DNA of 64,000 nucleotides from Istiophorus platypterus (GCA_016859345.1 CM029129.1:18981446-19045445), one strand, 5' to 3'. Shown: positions 36,001 to 51,100, counted from the first letter of the stretch. The notes: generated from the letters alone by a model not told the origin. Translations and numbers: made by a program.

Positions 36001-38150
36001 AAACCCCAAAACAAATTGGAGCTAAACTAAATTTAGTTTCCTTTTCTGTTACAGCTGATATTGACGACTTGAACATCTGCTATGTGCTGCGGAATGAGGA
36101 AAATGCTACGTCTGATCTTTTCCATTTCTCTGTTGAGGATACTGGTAAGATGTCACCTTTTATATCTGCATTTGGGTTTTTGGATACCATTATTTTATCT
36201 GGAGAAGCTTTACTCTGAATGTGCAGAACTATCCTGAATGTGTTGCCAAATGACGTTCCAGTAGAATTTTTGATAGATACAAATTGGCTTAGGTGAAGAT
36301 CAAACCCGTCACCCGCCGGTTTCTCGTCTCTCTGGATTGAATTTGCAACTCTCTTCTTCCCTCTGCGTTTCTACAGTAGTTGTCAGGATTCAGAGAATTG
36401 CTCATTGCTCACACAGTAACTCACAACTCATGATTGTGACGGACCTGTGAGTCGACTGTCAGGCATCACAATCCAGCTCATGGCGTGTTTCATTTTGTAA
36501 ATAGTCCCCAGCAGATTTTATAAACCGTTGAGCGAAGTATATTTTTGATATTCCTGTCGCTTTCATTGTGCTAAACGGGGGCCTCCCCTCTGTCGGCCTC
36601 ACACGTGTCAAGTGACTCATATTTGCACTGACTTCATTTGATTAGGAATTTAGAAAAAAAAAACTGCATAGGCAAGCAGAGGCCTTGCTTATGACACTAC
36701 AACTTATTAGCTTACTGGTGGCTTCCAGTTTCATTAAAGATAGAAAACTCTTTTTGTGGTGCCGAGATTAACTCGTGTCATTTTCACAGTTCAGTGATTT
36801 AATGAGACTGCCTGTGTAATTTGTGAATATGACTGCAGGATGTGTCAAGCAGTATTACTGTATATTCCATGTTGTTGGAGGCACATTTATTAGGGCTTTT
36901 TTTTCAGCATTAAGGGAAAAAATTTGAACCACATGTATTAAAGAAATTCAGGCTTTGCAAGACTTAGTCCAAATTGCACTTGTTCCAGTATAACTTTACC
37001 TCTAGTAAATCAGAGCATCTCCCTTCTGGAGAACAAGGAGCACTTTCAATTCTGAGGAAATAACAACATGCTTTCATTTTTTATGCCTGGTGCAGAATCA
37101 GATCAGCCTTCCTCTCTATATTTGTCATGACTAACATGAGGAGCAATATCACTCTCATTTGTGGGGGAATTTATGCGCATGAAACAGCTACTTTTAATGC
37201 CATACATTTTCTTCTACATGCGTGCTTGCAATGTGCACAAATTAGCTTCCTCTTTTCTAAAGGCAGCAGCTCACTAAGCAATCTGCGACTGGGAGCCTCA
37301 TATAGGAATTTTCTGCGGTTGACGGAGAGCTCGGGAGATGGCCGCATTTGTTTGAGACCGGCAAGCTCAGAAAGGAAAAGCAAACAAGTATTGATGTTTC
37401 AAAGCATCATTTTTTCCAAAGCTGCAATCAAATTCAAACTGTGAAAATTATTTGAGTGTTTAAATCAGTGGGCAGCAAAAACGAAACAAAAGGGAGAGCA
37501 CAAACATTAAAGAAAGATGCCCCTTCATGCAAATACCATATCAGACACCAAAGGCTGATCTTTTGTCTTGGCCCAGTCTTCAGTGAAGCACAATTCTTTG
37601 TGTTTTGTCCCTGGGGGACCACCGTAGCCAAGAAAAATACCCTAAATATTTAAGGAAAGGAAATATTTAGGGTACTTATAGTATATTGTAAAGCAATATA
37701 CTATAAGTTATTAAATGAACAAACATATGGAATGGCATAAAAAGTAATACACATGCCCAGATTTCAACAACAACAAAAAAAGTCAAACTCAAAAAATTCA
37801 TTTATAAAACCTTCACACTGTGATTTAGGTTCAAGTTTAAATGTAATGACCTCAGGACCACAGCTCCCAGCCTGCACTTGTTTTAAAACAGTCAGAAAAA
37901 AAGGTTTATGGTTTGACTTCTGTTCTATTTTTCTTTCCCATTTTTCAACAATTTGGCCCACCAAGATAAAAAATACAGGTTAATAAAACTTTCCCGACTC
38001 TGCCTCAACCTTAAAGTAAATGTCCGAATGTGGAACCACTTTCTTTGTGGGAAGATGGCCAAAATCCAGCAAAATATGTAGTCACACTTATTATTTAGCC
38101 ATTTGTTCCATTTTTGCAGTCCTCCCTCTAATGCACAGTAAAAAGAAAAG

Positions 38151-38196
<46 letters not shown>

Positions 38197-39091
38197 ATAT
38201 GTGTAATAGCACATGTGTTTAGAATGAAGTTCAGAACAAGTCGCAAGTGTCTAGTGTATGTATGTATATGATGGAACCGAATAAAGACTAAGCTCAGGCA
38301 GAACAACAGATGTAGAGCTTTGTAAGCCTCCCATCAATGAGGTATTTGATTTTAACAAACTATGCAGACAAATTCTCAGATTCACACTCATCTAAATAAC
38401 ACAAAACCTCTCACTAACTCACAGGACCACAGGACTGTCTATCACTGAGTGTGAAATTGAAATATAATGTCGAGGTCAAGGGTCAATTTTCAGGATAATT
38501 TCAAGGTTTTTTTTGTTCATCACCGGCGCCGTGTGCATTCTTCAGTTAGAGAGGGATGTAAGAGTCATGTCTAGATGTTGGCTCTTTCCTTCAGTTTAAA
38601 ACTACTCTGTGTCTCAACCGCCCACATCCAGAAATTAAATGTGCTTCCCAAATTACACAAGAAGAAAACCATGTTTTACATACTTTCTAAGTGCTTTTCA
38701 TACAGTAGTGCTAATGCAATTAGAAGAAAATGCTAATGTGTAGAAAGAATTAAAGTTTCTGAATGCACATGAAAGGAGAAACATTGACTAATTGATTGTC
38801 CCTGCTAATGTAAAGTTGTTGGATTTTTGTTTTGTTTTGTTTTGTTTTTTTCTTTTTCTCAGCTCCTGGCATTAGTCCGCTTTTTATAAAAAGGCCTGAG
38901 GCTTTTAAAAGGAAACTCTGTACATGAAGTATATGAGTTTATATCAGTCTATAAGTTTACTGGATCTACTTGTGCTTCCTTCCCCAGGATAGTTGGTGCT
39001 ACTGTAAACTGGTTGTGTATAAAGAAATTGCAAAGACAGCAAAGAAAAAAAAAATATATATGTTTAAAAAAAAAAACCCAAAACAAGACAA

Positions 39092-39159
<68 letters not shown>

Positions 39160-42100
39160 TGTTAACATGCTGTTAAAAGGCAGCAGTACAGTGAACCATA
39201 GCAGTTGGTACAGTCTGGAGCATCCATCTGAGAGCGTTCCTCCCCAAACCCCCTCTCACCCCCAAATAAACTTCCTCTTGTCTACAAGCCTCTATTTCAC
39301 AGGAACGGATCAGTATGTTCCTGTAATGCATAATTGTACATGTGAGCAGGTACACCTGCATATACTGTACACCTATATTGTAAAGATGCGTTAAAACACT
39401 AATCTGCATGTGCACTGCTACACACCCACGCAAACAGTCCCCCACATGCAAGCACAGCATAGCACAGAGGGGTAGCCGAAGGCTAAGGGGTGGTCAGGCC
39501 TCCAGCACAAAGAGGTGTTTGATATTTAAGAGCCCAGGCAGCATTGTGGGTAATGAGAGCCCTGGGCGTCTGAGCCGGGCAGAGCTCCAGGGCAACCACT
39601 GGTAATTACGTGGCTCTATTACAGGCTCATCCACAGGGGGAGAGTGGCAGGAAGCAACCCTCTGTCACAGGTTAAGACCAGCTGCAATCATTATGGTTGA
39701 CTGTAATGGGCTGGAACACAACTTGTTTCTCAGGCTTCTCTCAGGCTTTGAGATGTTCGAGACAGTTAAAATGCAGCAGCAGAAAGCAACAAATTACGGG
39801 AAAGCAAATCCGAAGATCGTGAAAACAAAATGCTGAAGTACGGGCTGCAACTAACGATGATTTTCATTATCAATTGGCCTGCAAATTATTTTCCCAATGG
39901 ATTGGTTAGTCGTTTGATTGATGATATGTCATAAAGAGTCAAAACGTCTTGGTGTATTACATTATCTTATCCTATTTTTAAACAGGATAATACAAGGAAA
40001 AAACTTCCATCATCACATCTGAGAAACTTGGTGCCAGATAATGTTTAGTGTCCAACAGTTATCACAATAGCGTCTGATTGTTTTCAATGGATTGACTAAT
40101 TGACTAATTGACTCAATAAATAATTAAAGGTTGGATCGCTCAAATTACAAAAACAAACCCTTTATATCTTATGCCTAGTGGTATCCAGCCATGGATGAAC
40201 AGTTTGGTTTTATTTTCTACCAGGATGTGAGATATCTGCCTCGAAAATCTCTGCCACCTACATAATAAAGTGTAGCTGAGTGGAATTTAACTTGTGGTGC
40301 TCACAGCATTAAAGATGTATATATATATTGAAATAAAAAATCAATAGCAACATATCCATAAGCAATGTTGCAGATACTCACTGTTGCTTTTGTTTGATTG
40401 CAGAACTCTCAAAATATCTCAAAATCATGAGGGGGAAAAAACTCCTAAAAACTCCAGGCTAGATACCACTGAGGGAAAGTGAGGAAAGATGCTTTTTTCT
40501 TGATTTTTTTTGTTGTTATTTTTCACAAAATCGATGATATAAATGTTTTGTCATTTTTATGTAGTTAAAAATGTAGAAAAAAGGTTTGATATATTCACAC
40601 ACAGACAGATAATTTTCCTCCAACTGCAAATGGAAAAGATCATTACAACAGACTCTTTTTCGTCCCGTCCTCCCCCCACTCCGCGACATACCACTGCTTT
40701 ATCTAGAGTTACGACACTATATCCCCTTAAAAGACCCTCTGCAGCTTTTTTTTTTCCTATAATCCCCATTTCCTCCACGTTTCACTGAACACAACACACA
40801 TCACATGCATTTCTTGGTCTTCACAAGTCAATCTTGAATAACAAAAGATACATTTGAGTGCAATTATTCCCTTGTTGGTGTTAAACGGCTAATTATCACC
40901 ACAGACTACAATGCAAGGGCACCAGTACTTTTTCATCAGTTTTGTCTTTGTATGCTGTGTGTTTGCGTTTGAATCCCCTCTCTTGAAAAGGTCTTTTTTC
41001 TTTTTTTGTCATAGCATAAGCGCCAACACTCGAATGATCTCTTCAGGGGGCTTTTTTTCCCCTTTTAAACTGTTTCCCTAATAACTTTTAAATTCCTCAA
41101 TAATAAAAGTAGAATGAGTCACAGAATCTGATTATATCCTGGCTCAGAAATTTGAAGTCAGCTAAAATAATACTGAATGTAAATGGAATAATCCAGCCTT
41201 AGATTTGTGGATTTCCTCGAATTCCTGAAATTGGAAAAGCTGCCTTTAATTTTTGCCGGAGTTGTTGTGGTAATGCTTTTTCGCAATCCTCTTTTGGTAC
41301 ATCTCCCCTTCCTCGGAAGTTGTGTTTACACGTGAAAGCACCTAAAAAACAAACGAATGCACGTTTAAACCGGCTGTCACCCTGGCTGCTAATGGAGCAG
41401 GTTAATCCGTTGACCTTTTTTTGTTGTCAACCTGTCTAGCTGATTGGGAAAGAAATGCAAGGTAATGCATCCACATGCAGCACAGACTGACCCCCACACA
41501 AACACACACACACACACACATACACACGCACTAAGACATCCCCGGGATTTAAGGGAGGATTCTCTTTATCTGGCTGCATTCAGGAGTTTACTGTCATCCA
41601 CTTCTCCCAGGGCCCAGCTCTTCCATCTATATCGCCCTCACCTCTCCCTTCTCACGCTGTCAGTCATAGATCTTGTTGGATGAGTATAATTGATTCTCTA
41701 GTCTTTTACTCCACTCAACATCTGTGCTCATTATATGTTTCATTCTTTAGCACTGTTTTTATCTGTCTTGCATGCTATCAATGTCCTCTTTTCCTCTTGA
41801 AGTACAGTCTTATCATGCTGCGCTCTCCTGTCTCATTGAGTTTTAATCTCAAAGTAGGTTGCGGTTTATTGTGCCGAGCGTCGACTCTGTCTCGGGCGCC
41901 GGGATTTGGCGTTGCCGTCACCTCCTCGCTGTTTTTTTTTCCTGCTGCTTTTTTTTTTTTTCCCTGCCGTTTTTGTCTGTCAGCATCAGTTGCTGCTGGA
42001 TGTCTCTGTTGTAGGATTACAGAGCATTCTGCAGACGTAAATGTCGCTCATGATCATCTGCATCTCATTAGAGTGTTGAGATGAGAGCGTGAGACTTGTT

Positions 42101-45100
42101 GAGAGATGTGAAGGGATTTTTCCTCATGTTAATCATCTTTGATTTTGCGTTTCTCCAAGCTTGACAACTGATCCATCAGACATACATGACTAAATTCCCT
42201 GTAATCTCAAGTATAAACACAAAAAAAAAGATCTTTTCAATGCTTATTTTGCCACTGAAATGTTATGAGTTACATTTTGACTTAATGAATACATGGCCAA
42301 AAATGATTGGCATTTTAATTTGCTTTTCCTATCTCAAGTTTTTCTGATACCTCTTTTAATCTAATTTCACTTGTGGTCTTCCTCCTTTTTAATCTGTTGT
42401 ATAATTTTCTCTATACTAAATGAAACTGTAGGAAGACGACCATTCTAGCACACAATGTTTTTTTTGCCGCCTTTGCAAATGCATTATAACCCCTCTCTGT
42501 TTCCTATCATTTAATTTTTAATTGATCCAAATGGACCTTAAATTTAAATTTAAATAATGTAAGGATTACGACTCAAAGCGCGATACTGCATTTCATATTG
42601 CAATATAAAGGTACACGGCACTGGGGAGCTGTTCTGAGCTCTGCTTTAGCATAAAATGATAAAAAAAACCATGATCTAAAATTAAGAATTAGGGAAGCCA
42701 CTGAAGTAAAAATGAAAATTTTCTGGTAGAATAAAATTTTCTTCTAAAGAGTTGGAGGGAAATGAGAGAGACTGAAAGCTAGTAGCTAGCTTTTCGTCTC
42801 CGAGTTCAGACGCTGTTTGTTCTCAGGAGTGCCAGTAACCATCCTGAGATACATTAAACCCATCCCTCTGTTAAATATTATATTAGTGGCAAGGGGAGAC
42901 TAGTTCGCCGAAGCTGGTGTGATGGGTGCACTGGAGTTCTGCCTCTGTCATGTCTGCAAAAGGATCCTGCAGGAGGACAAATGCTTTTAGGTGTTATTAT
43001 TCATCTGTCACTCAAAACGCACACAGACAAGCTGGTGACGGCACACAGATAAGGACGTATGTACGCACACATGCACGCCTGTACGAGAGCCGACACACAC
43101 ATTGCACCTTGAGGAAGTCGCCATTTTCTTTGTCCCTGAGCCTTATCCCTTTAAGCTACGCTCAGGGTCATACATGGCTGTCTTTGGAGACATCAGTGGA
43201 AAAAAAAAACCTCAGGGTTATTAAGTGTATCACAAAAACTTCAAAGGAGTGAGGATTCTCTGCCCTAGATGTCAGTTTCCTATGGTTTCATGTGCTGAAG
43301 GTGTTTCTGCACCGCAGTCATGCCTGATGGCTATTGAATGTAGAAAGGAAACGAAGCATTATTCTGTCGCACGCAACTTTTTATCTCTTTAGGATCGGTG
43401 GGTGGTGGGTAGCTGCACGTGCACTTCACTACTTCCTTTGTTGCCAACAGGCACACACATATGCACACGATCGCATACAGTATATACGGTGTAGCATATA
43501 ATACTCCCCGCTCTAAACAGCGGCACCAGATTCGTCCTTGCGTTTGGTTTGGTTTGAAGTCGTGTGAAGTGGCTGATCAAACGCGCTGACTAGTGGGAAT
43601 AATTACCTACACACGTGTAAAGTGGCGGTCCAGACAGTCAAAATGTATTTGATCCTTGTAAATTAACAACAAAGAAACCTCTCGCACATTAGCGTCAATT
43701 TGCCCTTGAGTTGAGCAGCATTTTAAATACATGTGTTTGCCAAGGGCCATGAAATCCCGGGCAGCCTACTGATATCTCACCCTACCTTAGGAGATATCCA
43801 CTAGTGTGCTGCTTGCCTTGGGCAAAGTGCTAATGCAATGGGATACGCGCATATAGTGCGCGCACGTGTACACTTACGGACACCAGATCACGGTGCTGAT
43901 AAAAGACCGGCCTAAAATGACCTGCTTTCTGTCTGACATATGCATGACTACGCACATTCTGTTTAGAAGAAATAAGCAGCTGAGTTAAGAACCTTTCACA
44001 GTCTTTGCCACCAGTTGCACAAATGCCAAACCCACCAACATTAGTACACAGACTGCCACACTTCTCTCAGGATTCATTTGAAGATACTAAAACATCCTGA
44101 GGGTAGTGTGATATATGTAGTTTGTCAACCATTAAAATTTATGTAGAGTGCCACTCCTGTCGCTCGGATGCTGCGTGGAAATGTTACTGGCAGTCTATTT
44201 TAGTCGAAATAGTGTCAAAGTGCTGAACAACTGAATAAAAAGCAGTTTTAGCTATTACATCCCAGACCTGGGTGTCTCAAAGCTTTTCCATGCTGAGTAA
44301 GATCATTGGGTTGGTTGGTTGCATACAGCTGTTCGGTTGCTAGTTGCACTATTAGTTGGGGACTCGTGTGCAAAGGAATACACAAGGTAGATGGAGACGC
44401 AACAGTGAGGGATGGGCCCCACATCGCCGGCAGCAGAATAGATGTACGGAAGAGCAGACGGCATTTTCTCGCTGGGAAAAATTTCCTTTGACTTTGGGTG
44501 TGGGATCTCGGACGTGTGTGCACACAGACATGCAGCTGAACCTTAAGACGAGACGGCTCCGATTTCTTAAAAGAGTGAAACTGAAAGCTTTGTTAAAATT
44601 GTCAGATTTAAAAAATAAATAAATATAAAAAATAAATAAATGTTAATCTATCTAATGTCAACGTTTCTAATCTAAATGTCATTTTAACACGCATGGCTGG
44701 CTTTAACAGTACATGCTCCAGCAGTCTCTTTAATAAAAAGCACAAACAGCACGAGGATAGGTGTGCATATAAAGGATAGGTTCCCCCTCCCTTCACACTT
44801 CCCCACACACACTTCCCCACACTCACCACACATGGAGTGCACACACATTCACACACATGCACACACACACGCAAGCATGCACACACGCACACACGCACAC
44901 ACACACACAAACAAACACATGCTTCACACATCGCCAAAACCTATGAAATATAGTTACACCTTTTATGTGTATTTGCTACACATAATGTAAGTGTGAGTTT
45001 TGTTCGTTGGATAAAATATCAGTCTGTGTTCGAAAAGAGCGTCTGGGAGCATTTTCAGGGAATCTGACCTGAAAATTTAATTTGGCAATTTCAAGATCAC

Positions 45101-48100
45101 ACTCTCTGTCAGGCTGCAGGATAAGTGTCTATTCATGCTTTCACAGACCGTTTTTATGTATTTATTGTGTGGAGATTTCAGTCTGACATTTCCTCCCAAG
45201 TAGGAACTTAATCGTGTGCCTTTGTGACATGTGACTTAAAGCATATAGCATCAAATAGATTATACTATTGTCTAAAGCATCAAGTGGATACTCATCACTT
45301 AGTGACATATATAGTGACTTATATAATAGCAAAGCTGCAAAAGTCAGTAAAGTGGATGTAACGGTGATTTGGTCCTAGTGGGGATAAAAGCCTTCGTTGG
45401 TACATGATTGGCTCTTTTACAGTACAAGTATCATCATAAATGAAGAAAAGGCAGTTTGAGAACCCACTATTGCTGATGCTTGCTGTCCTTTCCATATTCA
45501 GTGTTTCTTTTCCTCTGAACCTGGACTTTTTCTGCTTCCTGTTAAGCAACACTCAGAAAGAAGATGCACGGCAGCTAAGTGGACTCAAATCATAAGACTC
45601 CGGCTCATGTCAGAATCTGATCAAAAATTTGAAAACAGAAACTTGTCCAGAAAGTCTGAAATTACTTTTTAACTCCAGTCTGACTTGAAAACTAACGTCT
45701 CTTGACTTAACACAGCCTCAAGTTTTATGACTTGAAAGGTTCAATCCTCTCCCTAAGCCCGAAGTTTGAGGAATTTAGGCCAATGCTTAGCGGTATATTC
45801 AGAAACAGAGCAGATACTCAGATACCCCGTCTGAAGGTTAATAATACTTGCTTTCATGTGCTTTTGAATGATTGCACCTTTATGGCAGGTTTCTTTTAGG
45901 GACGAGGATCTACAAATCTCTAGAAAGAGAAGGTTAGAGAGAAAAGGGAGGCAGGGAAGGGGGGTTACAATGGGATGAGAGCTTGCAGTAATGCTGTTTG
46001 CATGAAAAGACATTTTATTTAAAGCAGAAATGACACTTTCTATGATTAAGCCAGCTAAAAGACGGCAGAGCAAATAGTTACCAATCTATATCCAGCAGAC
46101 CAGCAGCAACATTACCATTCATACAGAGTTGTGTTTCTGGCCAGACGAGGACTGAAAGTTCAAAATCCACTTTCCTTAAAATTCTGCTCTGATTAGGTCT
46201 TACTTTTTTTTTCTTCTGAAAACAGCTGCCTACTAATGAGAGCATTAAGACTGAACCACACCGTAATTCGTGGGTCATAAAACCAAAACACTGAGCTAAA
46301 AGAGACTAAATGAGCTCTATCGAGGCAACGTTGGTTAACATACTGTAATTCTCACTGCTTTATCGCTGCAAGCAATGCTGTCACATAACATGGACCATTT
46401 TGCTTCAGTAATATTACATAAAGACATTGGTGGAACTTTGACGGTGAATTTTCATCTGATAACTTAACTATTGGTCCGTTGACGTTTGAATGCAAATGAC
46501 ATTAAAATGTAAGGAGAAATATGATGTAAAATCAGGTAAAGAAATATGTTTCAAAATCCAAAGTTTTTTATGTATAATATGTGCCGCAAGAAAATATATT
46601 GATAAAGATATTTTGATCTGTTTTGCCAAATCCCAACTTGCTTAGTCACCAAGCTTCAACATTGACCATGAAGTTGAGATTCTATAGACTCAACCACATT
46701 ATCCAAGTCAGGAACTGAGTCTACATTGTTTCACACCATGACAAACAAGCTATGATGGTCTTGGTGATGACATGTAGCACTATGTTCGCTAACTGAACTG
46801 TAGGAGGGAGTAATAGTTAATAATTGCCTCATGTAGAAGTTGGTCCTAGATCACAAGCCAGCATCACCACTGTGGCATCAAAGTTTTCTCCCTGCAGATT
46901 TCACAGTGTCCTGATCCATGAAATTAGCTGTATAGAAACTATGATCCCTAATTGGTTGAAAATAAATAAATAAATAAATCCGTTTAAAAAGAAAAACCTT
47001 ATGGTGAGTTTTTGTTAGAAAAAGCCTTTGGAAGAGGGTGTAAAGCGAATCTAGCTCCACTGAGGGTGATTTCAAAGCTGTTTTTTTGTATGGTCAGCAC
47101 ATGTGAGGAGACTTTTATCCTTCTCAAAGACTGGTGGAATGAGACAGACTGAAGCCCACTGGTTCAGATCCTTATTGTCTGTGCACAGCTCCTCACCTCC
47201 AGCAGGAGGTCACAGAGAAGGACTGGTACACTCTCACAAACATTCACACACAAATGTAAAAAAAAAAAATAAAATAAAGACAGGCGTGTGTGCGGCAGCC
47301 ACCCACACACACACACACAAACACACACACTCACACGCACGCACAAAGATTTCAGGCAGCTTATGCTGCATTTACTGCCGGGGAGGCAGGACGAAGGTCA
47401 AGGTTGCAGGGAAGTTGGAAAAGACGAGTTGTGTGTATTTACGTGGGTGTATGAGAGCGATTTTTATATTTTGCACCTGCTATGTGAAGCCTGAGTTTGG
47501 CCTACAGTCTTTTTTGGAGGATAGACGCGCTCTGATTGCATTAGCTGTCTCCTCAGCTCGGCGTCTCGTGGCTATGTGTGCGCCAAGCCTGAACTGAACT
47601 TTTCACCTCTGCTGTATTTTAGCATCATGCTGGCAAAACCATGTCAGAGCTTTACTCCAGCAGAAAGCTGGAGCTGTATGTGAACTTAGATTTGGAGCCG
47701 GTGAGTGTCCTTTCTACTCCTTCTGATATTCTTATCATATTTGTGTCTTTGTGTGAGTGTGTGTTGATTGGGATAGGGAAATACTTTTACTGCATCTCTA
47801 TTCGGAGTGTCAGAATGCAGGATTAGTCAGAGAGCAGAACCCCCTTTTTGGCACAAGGAGGTTGGAATAACAATGCAACCCAGCTGAAAACTTATGACTT
47901 CTATGATGGTGGAGGTAAAGTGCTATGCTGTCTGTGCTTTTAACAGCCCCACTGCCTCAGCCTTTTAGGGGCACAAATGACTTGAAAGAACAAATAGCTT
48001 TGAAATCGTCTTCAATAGAACTAAGTGAGATTTCCTTTTCTGACAGCCTACACACAGCATTTGTGCAAACACTCCTCCACCTCTGCATTTCCCCCCATGC

Positions 48101-51100
48101 CAGTGAAACATACACTCTCAGTCACTTAGTATAACACTCACGGGAATGTCGTGCATAGCTAAGCATTGTTCATCGCTGCACAACAGCAGAAACAAGAAAA
48201 TAAAATAGCTCCCTCCTCCACTTGTTTTATTCCAGTTTTACAATGTTTTCTCATCATTTCCATTCAGAACTCCCTCCTTTCTTCCCCTAGCAGTAGGTGG
48301 GTAAATTAGCCACACAAAGCATTCTTCCAAACAGCATCCTCTCTGTCCGCCTGTTGAAGTGGAAGCCATTTAGTACTATTAGCCTGCCACTAACACAACC
48401 GTTTACTGTGCAAACCATTCCTTTATAACACTGATTGGCCCTTATGCCCAAATCCTCGGGATGATGTGCTATTTTTTGCAGCGAGCGAGAAGAAAAGGAA
48501 ATTCAGTGCAACAAAGGGGAATGTGAATTTAATTATAGAATACCTGAAAACCTCGACTGCTACATATAGAAGGTTTAAGATCGCGTGGATTCTTTTTTAT
48601 GAATCTGTAAATATTCCTCAGCAGATGTGTTGCGAACATTTGGACTGCACATTGAAGATAATTAAAACACTTTTTCTTCGTTATAGTTTTACAGTAATTG
48701 TCCCCTTGGGTCACAGAATTTCCCCTCAATGTTTCCTTTCTGTTTTTTTTTTTTTTTTTTTAAAGAACACTGAATGCAGCATTTGGCAGTTAAATCAGAG
48801 AAATAAATAAGCAAAGACCAGCCACAGCACATGCAGTATTTCCAAAGAGATCTTACATAGTAAACAGTACGTTCACACTTGAACACTTGAGTTATTTAAG
48901 AAGCCACAAATTCAGTCAATTCAGGTAGATAAATACTAAACAGTTAATGTGAGTCTGTTTTTTAAATGAATTAAAGAAACAGGCCTGTAGTCAATAGAGT
49001 GGCTTTATGTTCTCATATATTTTGTCCAGGTGGGAACAAGCTGAAGGGACAGCATTTCCGTCTGGACTGGGCCTGGATCTCTCTGGAGAAAGAGTACTAC
49101 GTTGTAGACGAGGAGGACAAGTTCCTGGAGGTGGTTCTCAAACGGAGAGGCTACCTGGGAGAGACGTCTTTCATTGGTGAGTTTGTTTGTCTTTCTGTTT
49201 CGCTTCCTTCTCTGATCCAAGATGTCATGCTTTGGGTTTTATAGCCACACTAGCGGGGTGGTGCTAGGGACGGCGATGTCAGTCTATCGGTCGGTCAGTA
49301 GATCCGCCGCCTCGGTCCGGTCCTGAAATATCAAAACGACTGCTTGACGGGGTGCCAACATATTTTGTGATGGCATTCGTGGTCCCCAGATAATGAATCC
49401 TAAATACTCTGGTGAGCCCCAGACTTTTCCTTTAGTGCATCTAGCATCATTATTCATTCAAATTTTTCACTCGTTCTATATTTTAATTTTGAACCAGATG
49501 CTTGCAAAACCAATGGCATTCCAATAAGCCTCAGCTGTTGCTTGTGGTCTATGTTAATTTAGCAAATGTTAGAATGCTCCCAAAGCTAAACAGAAAGGTG
49601 AAAATTATACCTGCTAAACGTCAAATTGGCAAAGCACATTTGCATTTTGTGGGCATGCTAGGCTTAGGTTTTTCATAGCTCCATGCTCCTCTTTGTGTGT
49701 GTAACAAGCATAAAATGAAAAAGTGCAGGGAAAAATACTGTCAAAATTCAACGGATTTCAAAAAAATAACAAAACCCGAAACTTATTTTTCAAAGTTTTT
49801 GCTTGTATCATGGTTGATACAATTTTGTCATTTTCCTCACTGCAGAGCTCTGTGTACATCTCAACCACCTGGAGTGCTTCTCCCCAATACATACAAACCA
49901 AAAATATCTGACTGTCGAAGCCAAAAGGCAACTGCAACATTTACTTTCAACACACAGTATAACCAAATTTATCTTCTAAGACAAAGTAATTATGTTTGGC
50001 CTTGAGTCCTTTTACAATTTACCAGATTTTATTTTTTTTTTGACTCATACAGTCTTGATGAGATAGCTGTAAGGGTAGAACGGTGCCCTGTGCAGAGACA
50101 TAACTCCTCACACACCAGCACATAACAGGAAAAAAACTGTCAGGAAAAGTTTTTTCTGCTATTTTCCTTGATGTTCAAAGTTCAACTTTATCTGTCCCGG
50201 ATGGACAAGTGATTTCTCAGCCTGTCACAGCGAGGACATGAAATAGGCATCAAAACAAGGACATGTCAAAAAGCGATAAAGCTGCACTGCACCGAACTGT
50301 GAAAACGACAAAAATCCACAGAGGAAAGGCAGAGCAAGAGTAGTGGTGACATTACTGAGGTTAGATCAAATCATTGATAAAACACCACTGACATCATTAC
50401 CTTCACAATTAACAGTATTGTTACCCCCCCCCCCCCCAAAGCTATAGAGTTGGATTAATATTTGTGTGTTTAGATCTGTTAGACTTGGTTTGTAGGGCTC
50501 TAATACACCAAGCTGACACTCAGCCATTCAGTGGTGTATGGCCAACCAGCCTGAAGTTTTCACAGTGTGTTCAGCACTGTTGGCACTTTTAAGTGCGTGT
50601 TTGACCAACTGAGCACACTGAACTGGCTTCAGAGTATGACTGGCTGCTCAGTCTGGGGAATTCATCCTTTCTGCACAGTTTCTCCTTGTTTTTTTTGTTT
50701 TTTTCAGCCTCTGCCTTTTATTTTCTTTGCACAAGCTGACAACTTAAGTACAAAGCAAAGCCCTTTTTGGTGCAAACTACAAACTACTCTGCATGTTCTC
50801 AATTTGTGTTTGTTCCATATCCAAAGAGCATGTAGTCAGATTCACAAAAAGGGTTGGCGAGTTTGTCTGGCCACGATGTTACTTGGATGAGAAATATAGT
50901 CTTTACATTGTTAGACAGTAGATGCCAATGTGTCAGTCGCTCTTTGTCAAGCTGTTCAATGTAGGTGGGTTTGATGCATCAGAGCCCTAACGGCATAAGA
51001 AAAATAGGGAAGAGACTTATTGTACTCTTGGCTTTGTGAAACATTCTCAACAGTGTCCCTTTTCTGGGGAAAAAACTTTCCATTGCTCAAAAGAAAAAAA

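Larger units (their letters stand above)
36145..49029 (+). other. frem2: frem2 intron 2 (12.9 kb)
   Basis: The largest intron in the window, GT-AG. It holds a pair of adjacent hairpins (37638-37708), a (GT)n at 38153-38190, a (CA)n at 39094-39156, a dispersed repeat at 39841-40135, CA-rich runs at 41499-41525, 44800-44912 and 47300-47344, and an exon-like cassette at 47623-47700. The remainder shows nothing I can support. Confidence 0.85.

Noticed and set aside
38153..39156. Regularly spaced GT and CA tracts considered as a CRISPR-like array
   Set aside because: They are plain dinucleotide microsatellites in a vertebrate intron; there are no repeat-spacer units.
41680..42084. 134-codon frame in frem2 intron 2
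   Set aside because: Hydrophobic Phe/Leu/Ser translation of T-rich DNA with homopolymer runs; no domain and no splice structure fitting frem2.
50165..50270. Segment with AAGTTCAACTTTATCTGTCC resembling the tail of a fish retroposon
   Set aside because: Only a short stretch looks familiar and no second copy was seen in the window, so it is not listed as a repeat.
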